Shown here piece after piece: positions 13,875 through 21,130 of a stretch of 21,130 nt of DNA. The DNA is from JAGQTE01 sp964648005 (GTDB lineage: Bacteria > Actinomycetota > Acidimicrobiia > Acidimicrobiales > Acidimicrobilacustridaceae). Under the pieces are notes generated by a model, which worked only from the letters and a program-made list of their open reading frames with translations, ran no database searches and was not told the DNA's origin. A program made the position numbers and the translations under genes. The DNA lies in assembly GCA_964648005.1 (NCBI GenBank), contig CAZYKR010000043.1:1-21130 (forward strand), in the 5' to 3' direction. The number at the start of each line of letters is the position of its first letter. Positions within the stretch are counted from its first letter, which is position 1.

Positions 13875-15341
13875 TCACGGCGCCGGGTTGGTGAGCGCGG
13901 CGCTGAGCATCGCCTGGGCGATCGGCGCGGCGGTCCCGCCGCCGGTGCCGCTGAGCGGCTGGTTCAACACGACCACGGCCACGGCCACACTCGGCACCTG
14001 ACCCGGCTGGCCGCCGAAGGCGATGAACCAGGTGTGCACCCGCTGGCCGTCGCCGAGCTGTGCCGTGCCCGTCTTGCCGCCGATCTCGAACCCCGGCACC
14101 TGGGCGGCCGTGCCCGAGCCGTTGGTCACGACGCCGATCATGTCCTCGCGCAGCGTCGCCGCCTGCGTCGGGTCCAGCGGCTCGAGCCACGTCGACGGTT
14201 CGTAGCTCGTCACCACCTCGCCCTGGCGGTCGCGGATCTCCCGCATGACGTGCGGGGTCATGAGCTTGCCGCCGTTGGCGACGGCGGCGGCGACCAGCGC
14301 CATCTGCAGCGGCGTGGCCTGCACGTCGTTCTGACCGATCGACGCCTGCGCCAGCTTCGGCGGGTTCGACGCCACATCGGTGGGGAAGGCCGACTGCACC
14401 GGTGCTGGCAGGTCGATCGGCACGTCGGTGTTGAACCCGAAGGCCTGCGCCCCGTCGAGCATCCCGGGTCCGCCGATCGTCTCGGTGCCCATCTCGGCGA
14501 AGGCGGTGTTGCACGACTGCGCCAGGATCACGGGCAAAGCGCCGCCGCAGGCGCCGCCGTCGAAGTTGCGGATCGCGATGTTCGTCTGCGGTGCCACGTA
14601 GCCGGACGACGGGGGGTAGACGGGCTCGGTGTTCGACACGGTGCCGGTGCGCAGGCCGGCACCGGCGGTCACCACCTTGAACGTCGATCCGGGGAAGTAG
14701 CGATCCTGATACTGGTGGGCCCGAAGGGGTGCCCCGGGCGCGGCGTTGAGCACGTCCCAGGTGGCGGTGACCACCTCCTCGTTCTCGACCGACAGCAGGT
14801 TCGGGTCGAACGACGGGTAGCTCCAGAAGGCGAGCAGCTCCCCGGTGCGTGGGTCGAGCGTCACGACCGCGCCCTCGCGCTGGCCGAGCTGATCGCGCGC
14901 CAGTCGCTGCAAGTCGTCGCGGATCGACAGCCGGACGTCGCCGACGTTGTCACGATCGACGAGCAGGTCGCGCAGCCCGTCGACCTGTTGCTGGAACGTC
15001 TGGCCGGTCAGCTCGGCGTTGTAGGAGCGCTCGACGCCCGACGCCCCGTACTTGAACGAGAAGAAGCCGGTGATCTGTCCGTACAGGTCGCCTTGGGGGT
15101 AGATCCGCTGCCGGTCGAACTGGCTGTCCTCCGCTGCCGGGACGGACTCGGCGAGCAGCACCCCGTCGGCGGTGACGATGGAGCCGCGCGGCCGGTTGAA
15201 CGCCTGGGTCACCTTGGTGGCGTTGAGGGGGTGGTCGTTGAGCTCCTCGGCCCCGAAGAACTGGACCTGGTTGAGCTTCACGAACAGCGCCAGGTAGCAC
15301 ATCACCAGGAAGATCCCGAGCTGGCGGATCTGGCGGTTCAT
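13875..15341 (-). CDS. pbpA: Class B penicillin-binding protein (transpeptidase) PbpA
   Basis: The 488-residue product has one N-terminal membrane anchor (about 8-24), a dimerisation region starting with the conserved NRPRGSIVTADGVLLA (49-64), and a transpeptidase domain with all three active-site motifs: Ser219-Thr-Phe-Lys222, Ser276-Cys-Asn278 and Lys423-Thr-Gly425 (GGKTGTA). It cross-links peptidoglycan together with the SEDS glycosyltransferase encoded just upstream; the two genes overlap by four bases, as expected for a fixed RodA-PBP pair. It matches mycobacterial PbpA in size (about 490) and lacks PASTA domains. GAAGG about 8 nt before the ATG at 15341 supports the start. Regulation by PknB, whose gene follows, is known in mycobacteria and is inferred here. 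Confidence 0.95.
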   Translation of the reverse strand: MNRQIRQLGIFLVMCYLALFVKLNQVQFFGAEELNDHPLNATKVTQAFNRPRGSIVTADGVLLAESVPAAEDSQFDRQRIYPQGDLYGQITGFFSFKYGASGVERSYNAELTGQTFQQQVDGLRDLLVDRDNVGDVRLSIRDDLQRLARDQLGQREGAVVTLDPRTGELLAFWSYPSFDPNLLSVENEEVVTATWDVLNAAPGAPLRAHQYQDRYFPGSTFKVVTAGAGLRTGTVSNTEPVYPPSSGYVAPQTNIAIRNFDGGACGGALPVILAQSCNTAFAEMGTETIGGPGMLDGAQAFGFNTDVPIDLPAPVQSAFPTDVASNPPKLAQASIGQNDVQATPLQMALVAAAVANGGKLMTPHVMREIRDRQGEVVTSYEPSTWLEPLDPTQAATLREDMIGVVTNGSGTAAQVPGFEIGGKTGTAQLGDGQRVHTWFIAFGGQPGQVPSVAVAVVVLNQPLSGTGGGTAAPIAQAMLSAALTNPAP

Positions 15342-16735
15342 GCCGGCGCCTTCGAGGAGCGGCGGCCGCGCTTGGCGGCCTTGGCCTCGGCTCTGGCCTG
15401 CTTGGCGGCGAGCTCGGCGTCGGCCTGCGCCCGCTTGGCCCGCTCGATGCGCCGCTGGACGGCCGGGGTGCGGATCGACTCGTCCGAGATGCGCAGGAGC
15501 AAGGCGACGATGACGTAGTTCGCCACCAAGGACGACCCGCCGTAGGACACGAACGGCAGGGTCACGCCGGTCAACGGCAGCAGGCGGGTCACGCCGCCCA
15601 TGATCAAGAACGCCTGCAGTCCCAACAGGGCGGCGAGGCCGGTGGCCAGGAGCTTGTCGAAGCTGTAGTCGGACTGGCTGGCGATGCGCAGCCCGGACCC
15701 CACCATGAGCAGGTACGCCATCAGGATGAGCGTGGCGCCGAACAGCCCCAGCTCCTCGGCGATGAAGACGAAGATGAAGTCGGTCTCGGCAGCGAAGAAC
15801 TCGACCTTGCCCGACTGGCCGAGGCCCGTGCCGCCGAGCCCGCCGGCGGCGAGGGCGAACGCCGACTGCACGATCTGGTAGCCGGCGCCGTAGGGGTCCT
15901 GCCACGGATCGATCCAGGTCGTGACGCGGTCCTGGACGTGGGAGAAGGTGCGCCAGGCGAACCAGGCGCCGCCGGCGAACAGCGCGGTGCCGGTGACCAG
16001 GTAGCGCGCCTGGCCGGTGGCGATCCACACCATGACGACGAACAGGGCGAAGAACAGCAGGGACGAGCCGAGGTCGCGCTGGGTGATCATGACCACGAGT
16101 GACGCGCCCCAGGCCAGCAGCAACGGCGCCAGGTACTTCGGCTCGGGTAGGTGCAGCGGACCGAGCTTGCGGGTGCTCGCCGCCAGCAGCTCGCGCTTGT
16201 CGTACAGGTAGCCGGCGAAGAACAGTGCCAATGCCACCTTGGCGAACTCGCCCGGCTGGAAGTTCACCGGGCCGACGCGCACCCAGATCAGCGAGCCGTT
16301 CACCTCGCGTCCGAGCCCCGGGACCATCGGCAGCACCAGCAGCACCAGGCCGACGACCATGGCGGTGTAGCGGTAGTTGGCGAGGTCACGAGCCTTGCGC
16401 ACGACGGCGAGCGTCCCCACGAACGCGGCCATGCCGATGGCGGTCCACAACGCCTGGAAGCCGGCGAGGTCTTCGTCGAGGCGGGTGATCATCACGTAGC
16501 CGATGCCGTTGAGCAGGGCCGCCACCGGGAACAGGATCGGGTCGGCCTCGGGGGCGAGCTTGCGGGTCACGATGTTGCCGGCGAGCAGCAGCGCGCAGAG
16601 CGCGGCGAGGAACGGTCCGATGTTCACCGGCATGGCCGAGTCGCGGCCGAAGCTTGCCAGCACGTAGGCGGCGCCGGTGATGATGACGACCATCACCAGG
16701 AGCCCCAGCTCGGTGTTGCGGCGACCGGAGGTCAT
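15338..16735 (-). CDS. rodA: SEDS peptidoglycan glycosyltransferase (RodA/FtsW family)
   Basis: The 465-residue polytopic protein has about ten to twelve membrane helices. Signature segments are NFQPGEFAKVALALFF (158-173), ITQRDLGSSLLFF (217-229, with the putative catalytic Asp221), HVQDRVTTWIDPWQDP (266-281), ETDFIFVFIAEELG (317-330) and TGVTLPFVSYGGSS (389-402). SEDS proteins polymerise lipid II into glycan strands. The pairing with pbpA and the gene order equal mycobacterial rodA (Rv0017c), so rodA is the better name than ftsW. The last 40 residues (about 424-465) form a Lys/Arg/Ala-rich cytoplasmic tail, perhaps a helix or a phosphorylation target. The ATG at 16735 lies 7 bp after the pstP stop. 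There is no clear ribosome binding site, so coupling to pstP is likely. Confidence 0.93.
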   Translation of the reverse strand: MTSGRRNTELGLLVMVVIITGAAYVLASFGRDSAMPVNIGPFLAALCALLLAGNIVTRKLAPEADPILFPVAALLNGIGYVMITRLDEDLAGFQALWTAIGMAAFVGTLAVVRKARDLANYRYTAMVVGLVLLVLPMVPGLGREVNGSLIWVRVGPVNFQPGEFAKVALALFFAGYLYDKRELLAASTRKLGPLHLPEPKYLAPLLLAWGASLVVMITQRDLGSSLLFFALFVVMVWIATGQARYLVTGTALFAGGAWFAWRTFSHVQDRVTTWIDPWQDPYGAGYQIVQSAFALAAGGLGGTGLGQSGKVEFFAAETDFIFVFIAEELGLFGATLILMAYLLMVGSGLRIASQSDYSFDKLLATGLAALLGLQAFLIMGGVTRLLPLTGVTLPFVSYGGSSLVANYVIVALLLRISDESIRTPAVQRRIERAKRAQADAELAAKQARAEAKAAKRGRRSSKAPA

Positions 16736-16742
16736 GTGGGGC

Positions 16743-18047
16743 TCAGTCGTTCGACTGGTCGCTGCCCGCGTCGCGGCTCGCAGCGGTGGTGGCGGTCGAG
16801 TCGGGCACCTCGGTCGTGGACGGCAGGACCAGGTCCGCCCCCAACGCTCCGCCGAGCTCGTCCGCCTGCTCGCGCACGTTCTGCACGAACGCCTGCGCGT
16901 CCTCGAGGGACGGCTCGTCCTGCCCCTCGGTGATGTCCGCTCGATACTGCTCGGGCACGTCGGTGATGAGCAGCCCGGTGCGCTGCTCGACCGAGGGTTG
17001 CGCCCACAGCACGCCGTTCTTGGCCCCGCGGAAGATCACGACCTCGTCACCGTCGAGCCCGACGTAGTAGGTGTTCGAGGCGATCGTCGCCATCACGACA
17101 GCACCGAACCCGATGACGAGCAGCACGAGCGCCAAGAACCCGACCACGCGCCACGTGACCCGGGACCTGGACGCCGCCAACGGCGGTGGCGGCGGTGCAC
17201 CGGTTGGATCGGCGAGCGCGTCGGCGGCCGCCTGTACCTCGGGGGTGAGCAGGACGCGCTCGCTGGCATGCGTCGCCTTGGCGACCCGGTCCAGGGCGGC
17301 ATCGGCGGCGGCGGCGTTGCCGCCGTCGGTGAGGACGTCGACGATCAGCACCGTGATGTTGTCCCGCCCCCCGCCGGCGTTGGCCATCTCGACCAGCGTC
17401 GATGCCGCCGTGTCGGGGTCGTCCACCTCGCGCAGGATGCGGGTGATCTCGTCCTCGGGCACCTCGTTGAACAGCCCGTCGCTGCACAGCAGGTATCGGT
17501 CGCCGACGAAGGGCAGGATCTCCCAGCTGTCGACCAGGACCATCGGATCGATGCCGAGCGCCCTGGTGAGGATGTTGCGATGGGGATGGACCGCCGCTTC
17601 GGCCTTCGTCAGCTGCCCCTGGCGTTCGAGCGTGGCGACGAGCGAGTGGTCCTCGGTGATCTGTTGCAGCTGGGTCCCGCCCTTGAGCAGGTACAGCCGG
17701 GAGTCACCGACGTTGACGATGGCGAGCCGGTCCTCCTCCTCGTCGCTGTGGACGCGTGCCAGGCCTGTGAGCGTCGTGCCCATGCCCCGGAGCTCGGGTT
17801 CCTCGTCGGACTGGTCGACCACGGCCTTGTTCGCTGCCTGCACGGCCTCGACCAGCGCTTCGGTCGTGGGCTCGGTGAAGTGGGCCTGCACCTGTTCGAC
17901 AGCGATCGCCGACGCGACCTCGCCCCCGCGGTGGCCACCCATGCCGTCCGCGACGAGGAAGAGGCCGTCCTGGGACAGCACGGCGTCCTGGTTGTTCTGC
18001 CGCACCTGACCGACGTCGGTGGCGGACCCCCACCTGAATTTGGTCAT
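16743..18047 (-). CDS. pstP: PP2C-family Ser/Thr phosphatase PstP
   Basis: The 434-residue product has an N-terminal PPM/PP2C catalytic domain (about 4-238): WGSATDVGQVRQNNQDAVL (6-24), metal-binding Asp34 in VADGMGGHRGG, VNVGDSRLYL (111-120), Asp190 in LLCSDGLF and Asp229 in GGGRDNITVL. A Pro-rich linker (284-290) leads to a membrane helix (about 299-322), and an extracellular domain of about 110 residues ends in a Ser/Thr/Asp-rich tail. It removes phosphates from PknB and its targets and acts as the off switch of the pathway. The start ATG overlaps the fhaB stop by four bases. It resembles mycobacterial PstP, with a longer stretch (about 240-280) between the catalytic domain and the linker. 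Confidence 0.94.
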   Translation of the reverse strand: MTKFRWGSATDVGQVRQNNQDAVLSQDGLFLVADGMGGHRGGEVASAIAVEQVQAHFTEPTTEALVEAVQAANKAVVDQSDEEPELRGMGTTLTGLARVHSDEEEDRLAIVNVGDSRLYLLKGGTQLQQITEDHSLVATLERQGQLTKAEAAVHPHRNILTRALGIDPMVLVDSWEILPFVGDRYLLCSDGLFNEVPEDEITRILREVDDPDTAASTLVEMANAGGGRDNITVLIVDVLTDGGNAAAADAALDRVAKATHASERVLLTPEVQAAADALADPTGAPPPPPLAASRSRVTWRVVGFLALVLLVIGFGAVVMATIASNTYYVGLDGDEVVIFRGAKNGVLWAQPSVEQRTGLLITDVPEQYRADITEGQDEPSLEDAQAFVQNVREQADELGGALGADLVLPSTTEVPDSTATTAASRDAGSDQSND

Positions 18048-18529
18048 ACGAGCTCGAGCACCGTGTTGCCGATCTGGATCCTGTCGCCTGCTGAGACGGC
18101 CACGGGCGCAGCGACACGTTGCCGGTTCAGGTACGTGCCGTTGGTGGACCCGAGGTCCTCGACAACGTACTGCCCCGCCTGGGTCGACACCCGGGCATGT
18201 TGCTGAGAGGCGAACGTGTCGTCGAGGGTCACGCTGCACGACGCCGCCCGTCCGATGGTCAACTCGGGCACCAGCGCGAAGGCACGGCCGCGCAGCTCGG
18301 CCGGCTCGACGATGACGAGCCGGGTCGCCTGCGGTGCCGCCGGCGACGGCATCGGCGCACTCGGTGCAGCCCGCGGCGCGGCTGCTGCGGCGGCCGGGAC
18401 GGGTGCGGGCGCCGGCGCGGGCGCGGACGTCGAGATCTCCGCCCACACGGCGCGCACCACCCGGAAGAAGAACAGGTACAGCAGCGCCAGCAGGCAGAGC
18501 TTGAGCACCGTCAGCAGCTGGTCAGACAC
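18044..18529 (-). CDS. fhaB: Membrane-anchored FHA-domain protein FhaB
   Basis: From GTG 18529 the product is 161 residues: a membrane helix near the N terminus (about 5-24), an Ala/Pro-rich linker (about 36-68) and a C-terminal FHA domain (about 71-160). Phosphothreonine-binding landmarks are IGRA (92-95), SQQHAR (108-113) and DLGSTNGTYLNRQ (125-137). FHA domains read phosphothreonine marks; the mycobacterial homologue FhaB/FipA links PknA/PknB signals to FtsZ and FtsQ. An in-frame ATG at 18592 would add 21 residues (MAAPRARPP...), but the GTG puts the helix next to the N terminus as in the mycobacterial protein. Neither has a ribosome binding site. It overlaps pstP by four bases, so the two are probably translated together. 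Confidence 0.88.
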   Translation of the reverse strand: MSDQLLTVLKLCLLALLYLFFFRVVRAVWAEISTSAPAPAPAPVPAAAAAAPRAAPSAPMPSPAAPQATRLVIVEPAELRGRAFALVPELTIGRAASCSVTLDDTFASQQHARVSTQAGQYVVEDLGSTNGTYLNRQRVAAPVAVSAGDRIQIGNTVLELV

Positions 18530-18603
18530 TGCGGCGAAGACTACCGGTCGGCGGTGGGGCAGGACCGGAGGGCGGGCCCGGGGCGCCGCCATGCCGAACA
18601 GCG

Positions 18604-19266
18604 TCAGGCCTGCTGGAAGACCAAGCGAATGTTGCCGAACGCCAGCTCGTCGCCGTCGGCGAGGCGACGCTCGGTCACGCGTACGCCGTTGACGCGACAA
18701 CCGTTGGTCGATCCGAGGTCGACGAGCGCGTAGCCACCGTCGACGGGGCGGATCTCGGCGTGCTTTCGGCTCACGTTGGAGTCGGCGATGGTGATGTCGT
18801 TGTCCGGCATCCGCCCGATCGACACCGGCTGATCGCCCAGCACGTAGTGGTCGTGGTTCGGCAGCAGCAGGGAGCTGGCGCTCGCCGCCGCCGCCTCGCC
18901 TTCCTTCATGCGGCTGTCGAGGCGGAACTCCCCAGCGCGGATCTGCGGGTCGACCACCAGCTCGACGGTGACGGGACCGAGGAAGGCGTAGCCCTCGTCC
19001 CGGCCGTGCTCGCGGGCGGCGTCGCACAGCTCGCGGGCCAGCGTCTCGCCGATCTCGGCGAAGTTGGCGAAGTCCTCCTCGGAGAGGTGGACGGTGTAGT
19101 GGTTCGGCACGACGGTGCGACCGCGCACGTCGACGGTGCGGTGGGCGTCCATCTCACGCGCCAGGCGTCGGCCGATCTCGATCGGTCGCAGTCCGCTGCG
19201 GAAGACGCGCGAGAAGACCCCTTCGACGAGGTTCTCGAGGCGGCGTTCGAACCCGTGCAGACCCAC
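18604..19266 (-). CDS. fhaA: FhaA: DUF3662 plus FHA-domain protein
   Basis: From GTG 19266 the product is 220 residues. The N-terminal domain (about 5-120), starting GFERRLENLVEGVFSRVF, matches the DUF3662 domain of FhaA. A short linker (about 121-146) is followed by an FHA domain (about 147-219) with VSIGRMPDND (148-157), VSRKHAEI (165-172) and DLGSTNGCRVNG (183-194). In mycobacteria FhaA binds phosphorylated PknB and the MurJ pseudokinase domain to control precursor flipping; such a partner is inferred here. The mycobacterial protein has a long Gly/Tyr/Gln-rich linker between the domains, which is absent here. The start has no ribosome binding site; GATAAC ten bases upstream could be a -10 box, suggesting a very short leader. 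It is the first gene of the fhaA-fhaB-pstP-rodA-pbpA-pknB operon. Confidence 0.9.
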   Translation of the reverse strand: MGLHGFERRLENLVEGVFSRVFRSGLRPIEIGRRLAREMDAHRTVDVRGRTVVPNHYTVHLSEEDFANFAEIGETLARELCDAAREHGRDEGYAFLGPVTVELVVDPQIRAGEFRLDSRMKEGEAAAASASSLLLPNHDHYVLGDQPVSIGRMPDNDITIADSNVSRKHAEIRPVDGGYALVDLGSTNGCRVNGVRVTERRLADGDELAFGNIRLVFQQA

Positions 19267-19347
19267 GGGCCGACACGTTATCCGCCACCTGGACGCCGCA
19301 AGCCCGTGCCTCGGGCATGGCCGATGCGGACGCGCGAGGATCGCACG
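19267..19347. promoter_or_regulatory. Divergent promoter region of fhaA and the DUF6493-like gene
   Basis: The 81-bp spacer must hold the promoter of the six-gene phospho-signalling and cell-wall operon. On the minus strand GATAAC lies 10 nt before the fhaA GTG, a plausible -10 with an almost absent leader; no convincing -35 is seen. On the plus strand GAGGA (19336-19340) is the ribosome binding site of the rightward gene. Confidence 0.4.
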
Positions 19348-21130
19348 ATGGCGTCTGCGGCGGTCGACCTGATGGCGCTGGTGGACGCCGGGGATGTCGC
19401 GGCGGTGACGGCGGCCTGCCGCGCGGCAGACGGATCCGACGGCGCTGGCGCGGACCGGGCCGAGGTCGTGCGTCGGTGTCTCGCCATCGCCCGCAAGGGG
19501 TTCTGGACCGAACGCGGCCCGACGGCCGAGCAGCACGACGCGGCCGTGATCGTGCTCAGCCGACTCGCCACCGTCGCCGAGCTCGCTCGCCTGCGCCGTT
19601 GGCGACTGCCGAACGACGCAGCGCTCGCCGTCGAGCTGCTGTCGAGCCGCGGCCGCGACTGGTGCACGGCGTGGGCAGCGACCGCGTTCGAGCGCATCGA
19701 CCCCCGCGAGGCGCGCATCGCCCGGCAGCTCGAGGTGGACGGCTTGGCGGTGCCCCAGGTCTCAGATGGGCGAACGCTCAGCTTGGTCTCGTTCCCCGGT
19801 GCGTTCGACGCCACCGCGCCGCTCGGAGGCGGCGGCTGGCCCGGGCATGCGGCCGTGCTCGACGTGCTGCGCGCCAACCCCGACCTACTCGAGGGCGACG
19901 TGTGGCACCTGTTCGTCGTGGAGGGCGGCGGCGAGCACAGCCTGGCGGCGCACGACAAGTACTGCGCCGCCGACGCCGGGTGGCAGGCGGCGTTGATCAC
20001 GTTGGCGGCCGAGGGTCGGCTCGACCGGGACCGCTTGCTCGACGCCAGCCTCGACGCGTTGCAGCAGGGGTTCGCCGCGTTCCGAGCCCAGTGGTTCGGC
20101 GCCTTCCACGAGGCGCTGGAGCCGACGCTCGATGACCGGGCGCGGCGCGCACCGACGTACCTGACCCTGGCGAGCAGCCCGGTCGGCGCCACGGCGTCCC
20201 TGGCACTGCGTGCGTTGGCTCAGCTCGATGCGGCGGGACGTCTCGACCCGGTCGAGGCCGTGGCCGAGCTGGGCCCGGCACTGCTGGCACCGGCGAAGGG
20301 AACGGCTCGACGAGCGATCGTGCTCCTGGCGCACGCCCTCGATGCCGCTCCCGAGTCCGTCGCCGTGGCAGCGCCCCAGCTGGTCGAGGCGCTGGGTCAT
20401 CCCGCTCGCGAGGTGCAGGCCGATGCGCTGGCGTTGCTGATGCGCTGGTGCCCGACGCCATCGCCGGCCGTGGTCGCTGCGGTGGCGGACCGGGCGCCGG
20501 GATGCCATCCGGCGGTGCGCGCCGAGCTCGAGCGGTGGCTCGGGCCCGCCGGTGTGGGGAGCGTCGCATCGTCTCTGGAGCCTCCCGTTCCGGCGCCCGC
20601 CGCGCCGCGGACGTTGCGGGTCCCGACGATCGCCGATGCGCTCGACCCAGCAAGGGCGCTGGTGCCGGTCGACAACCTCGACGAGCTCCTGGAGCTGGCG
20701 GCAGCCGCCGTCGAGGGGCCCGGCGACCCCGACGACCTCGAACGGCTGCTCGCCGGCCTGGCGTCGTGCGATCGGACCCGGTTGCGTACCGACGGGCGCG
20801 CCGCCACGTTGGCCCGGCGGGCGAGGGGCATCGCCGGTCGGGACCGACCCGCAGCGCAACTCGTGGCGCGCGCCGTGGTGGCCGCGCTCGACCCGCACGC
20901 CCTCGGCGGCCTCGACGACGCCCGGGTGCGTGTGCGCGGCGGACGTTCCGCCCTGGCGATCGAGGACCTGCTCGTGGCGCGGGGGCGCGTCGTCGAGGCT
21001 CGCCTCGCCGCCGCGACGCCGGTGCCGATCCTGTCGACACCGACCCATCGCGGCGGTGTGCTCGACCCGGTCGCGCTGGCCGAGCGCCTGGCTCGCCTCG
21101 ACGTGGCGGCGTCCGATCCGGACCTCCACG
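19348..21130 (+). CDS. DUF6493-like large helical protein (partial, runs off the right end)
   Basis: The frame stays open from 19348 to the window end (594 codons, no stop). GAGGA 7 nt before this ATG selects it over an in-frame ATG at 19324. The product is Ala/Leu-rich and mostly helical, with repeated helix-turn-helix pairs in about 265-400 that look like HEAT-type repeats. The segment VWHLFVVEGGGEHSLAAHDK (185-204), followed by GRLDRDRLLDASLDALQ (223-239) and FRAQWFGAFHEALEPT (245-260), resembles the DUF6493 family found in Streptomyces and other actinobacteria. This is from memory and no search was possible. No signal peptide or membrane helix is seen, so it is probably cytoplasmic. The function is unknown. 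In some genomes such proteins neighbour a SWIM zinc-finger protein; the downstream gene is out of view. It is divergent from fhaA. Confidence 0.7.
   Translation, partial: MASAAVDLMALVDAGDVAAVTAACRAADGSDGAGADRAEVVRRCLAIARKGFWTERGPTAEQHDAAVIVLSRLATVAELARLRRWRLPNDAALAVELLSSRGRDWCTAWAATAFERIDPREARIARQLEVDGLAVPQVSDGRTLSLVSFPGAFDATAPLGGGGWPGHAAVLDVLRANPDLLEGDVWHLFVVEGGGEHSLAAHDKYCAADAGWQAALITLAAEGRLDRDRLLDASLDALQQGFAAFRAQWFGAFHEALEPTLDDRARRAPTYLTLASSPVGATASLALRALAQLDAAGRLDPVEAVAELGPALLAPAKGTARRAIVLLAHALDAAPESVAVAAPQLVEALGHPAREVQADALALLMRWCPTPSPAVVAAVADRAPGCHPAVRAELERWLGPAGVGSVASSLEPPVPAPAAPRTLRVPTIADALDPARALVPVDNLDELLELAAAAVEGPGDPDDLERLLAGLASCDRTRLRTDGRAATLARRARGIAGRDRPAAQLVARAVVAALDPHALGGLDDARVRVRGGRSALAIEDLLVARGRVVEARLAAATPVPILSTPTHRGGVLDPVALAERLARLDVAASDPDLH

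Noticed and set aside
12955..14001. Plus-strand open frame of 348 codons opposite pknB
   Set aside because: It is antisense to the kinase with complete catalytic motifs and is a shadow.
19885..21129. Minus-strand open frame of 414 codons opposite the last gene
   Set aside because: The plus-strand frame has a ribosome binding site and family-like blocks; the minus frame is Arg/Gln-rich without domains.

Overview
The window is GC-rich, densely packed DNA from an actinobacterium, most likely of the Acidimicrobiia type. The evidence is a bcc-aa3 respiratory locus with a di-heme QcrC, a four-subunit aa3 oxidase that includes the actinobacterial subunit IV, and a crgA / trpG / pknB / pbpA / rodA / pstP / fhaB / fhaA neighbourhood in the order known from Mycobacterium. 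The taxon is inferred from gene content only. A run of ten N at 5023-5032 shows a scaffolded draft or metagenome assembly.

Left third (1-5949): two divergent respiratory operons meet in a 52-bp spacer. Leftward run ctaE, qcrC and qcrA, the last cut by the window edge. Rightward run a ctaG-type assembly factor, ctaC, ctaD and ctaF, tightly packed with 1-4 bp overlaps. Together they cover most of the cytochrome bcc-aa3 supercomplex; qcrB would be expected just beyond the left edge. The N run sits inside ctaD, and the frames on either side imply about five missing bases rather than ten.

Middle (5958-10573): a two-domain PRC-barrel protein, a long perfect hairpin, a FadD-type acyl-CoA ligase, and a thiolase divergent from the ligase across a 271-bp region holding a near-perfect 20-bp palindrome of TetR-operator shape. 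The thiolase ends in a very strong UUCG hairpin whose sequence is duplicated 36 bp further on. A small putative lipoprotein of unknown function follows.

Right half (10659-21130): a small membrane-anchored zinc-ribbon protein converges on crgA, and the two share one CTAG as stop codons. Then come trpG/pabA and the leftward growth and division cluster fhaA-fhaB-pstP-rodA-pbpA-pknB. It couples Ser/Thr phosphorylation (PknB, PstP, two FHA readers) to septal or lateral peptidoglycan synthesis (SEDS polymerase plus class B PBP). pknA, which lies between pknB and pbpA in Mycobacterium, is absent. The window ends in an incomplete divergent gene resembling DUF6493.

No gene-free stretch exceeds 300 bp. 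No tRNA, rRNA, CRISPR array, transposase or phage gene was seen. The window is mainly conserved core biology; I did not find a clearly new multi-gene system. The most unusual points are the 15-bp hairpin, the palindromic operator, the missing pknA with an altered PknB activation loop, and the uncharacterised small proteins around crgA.
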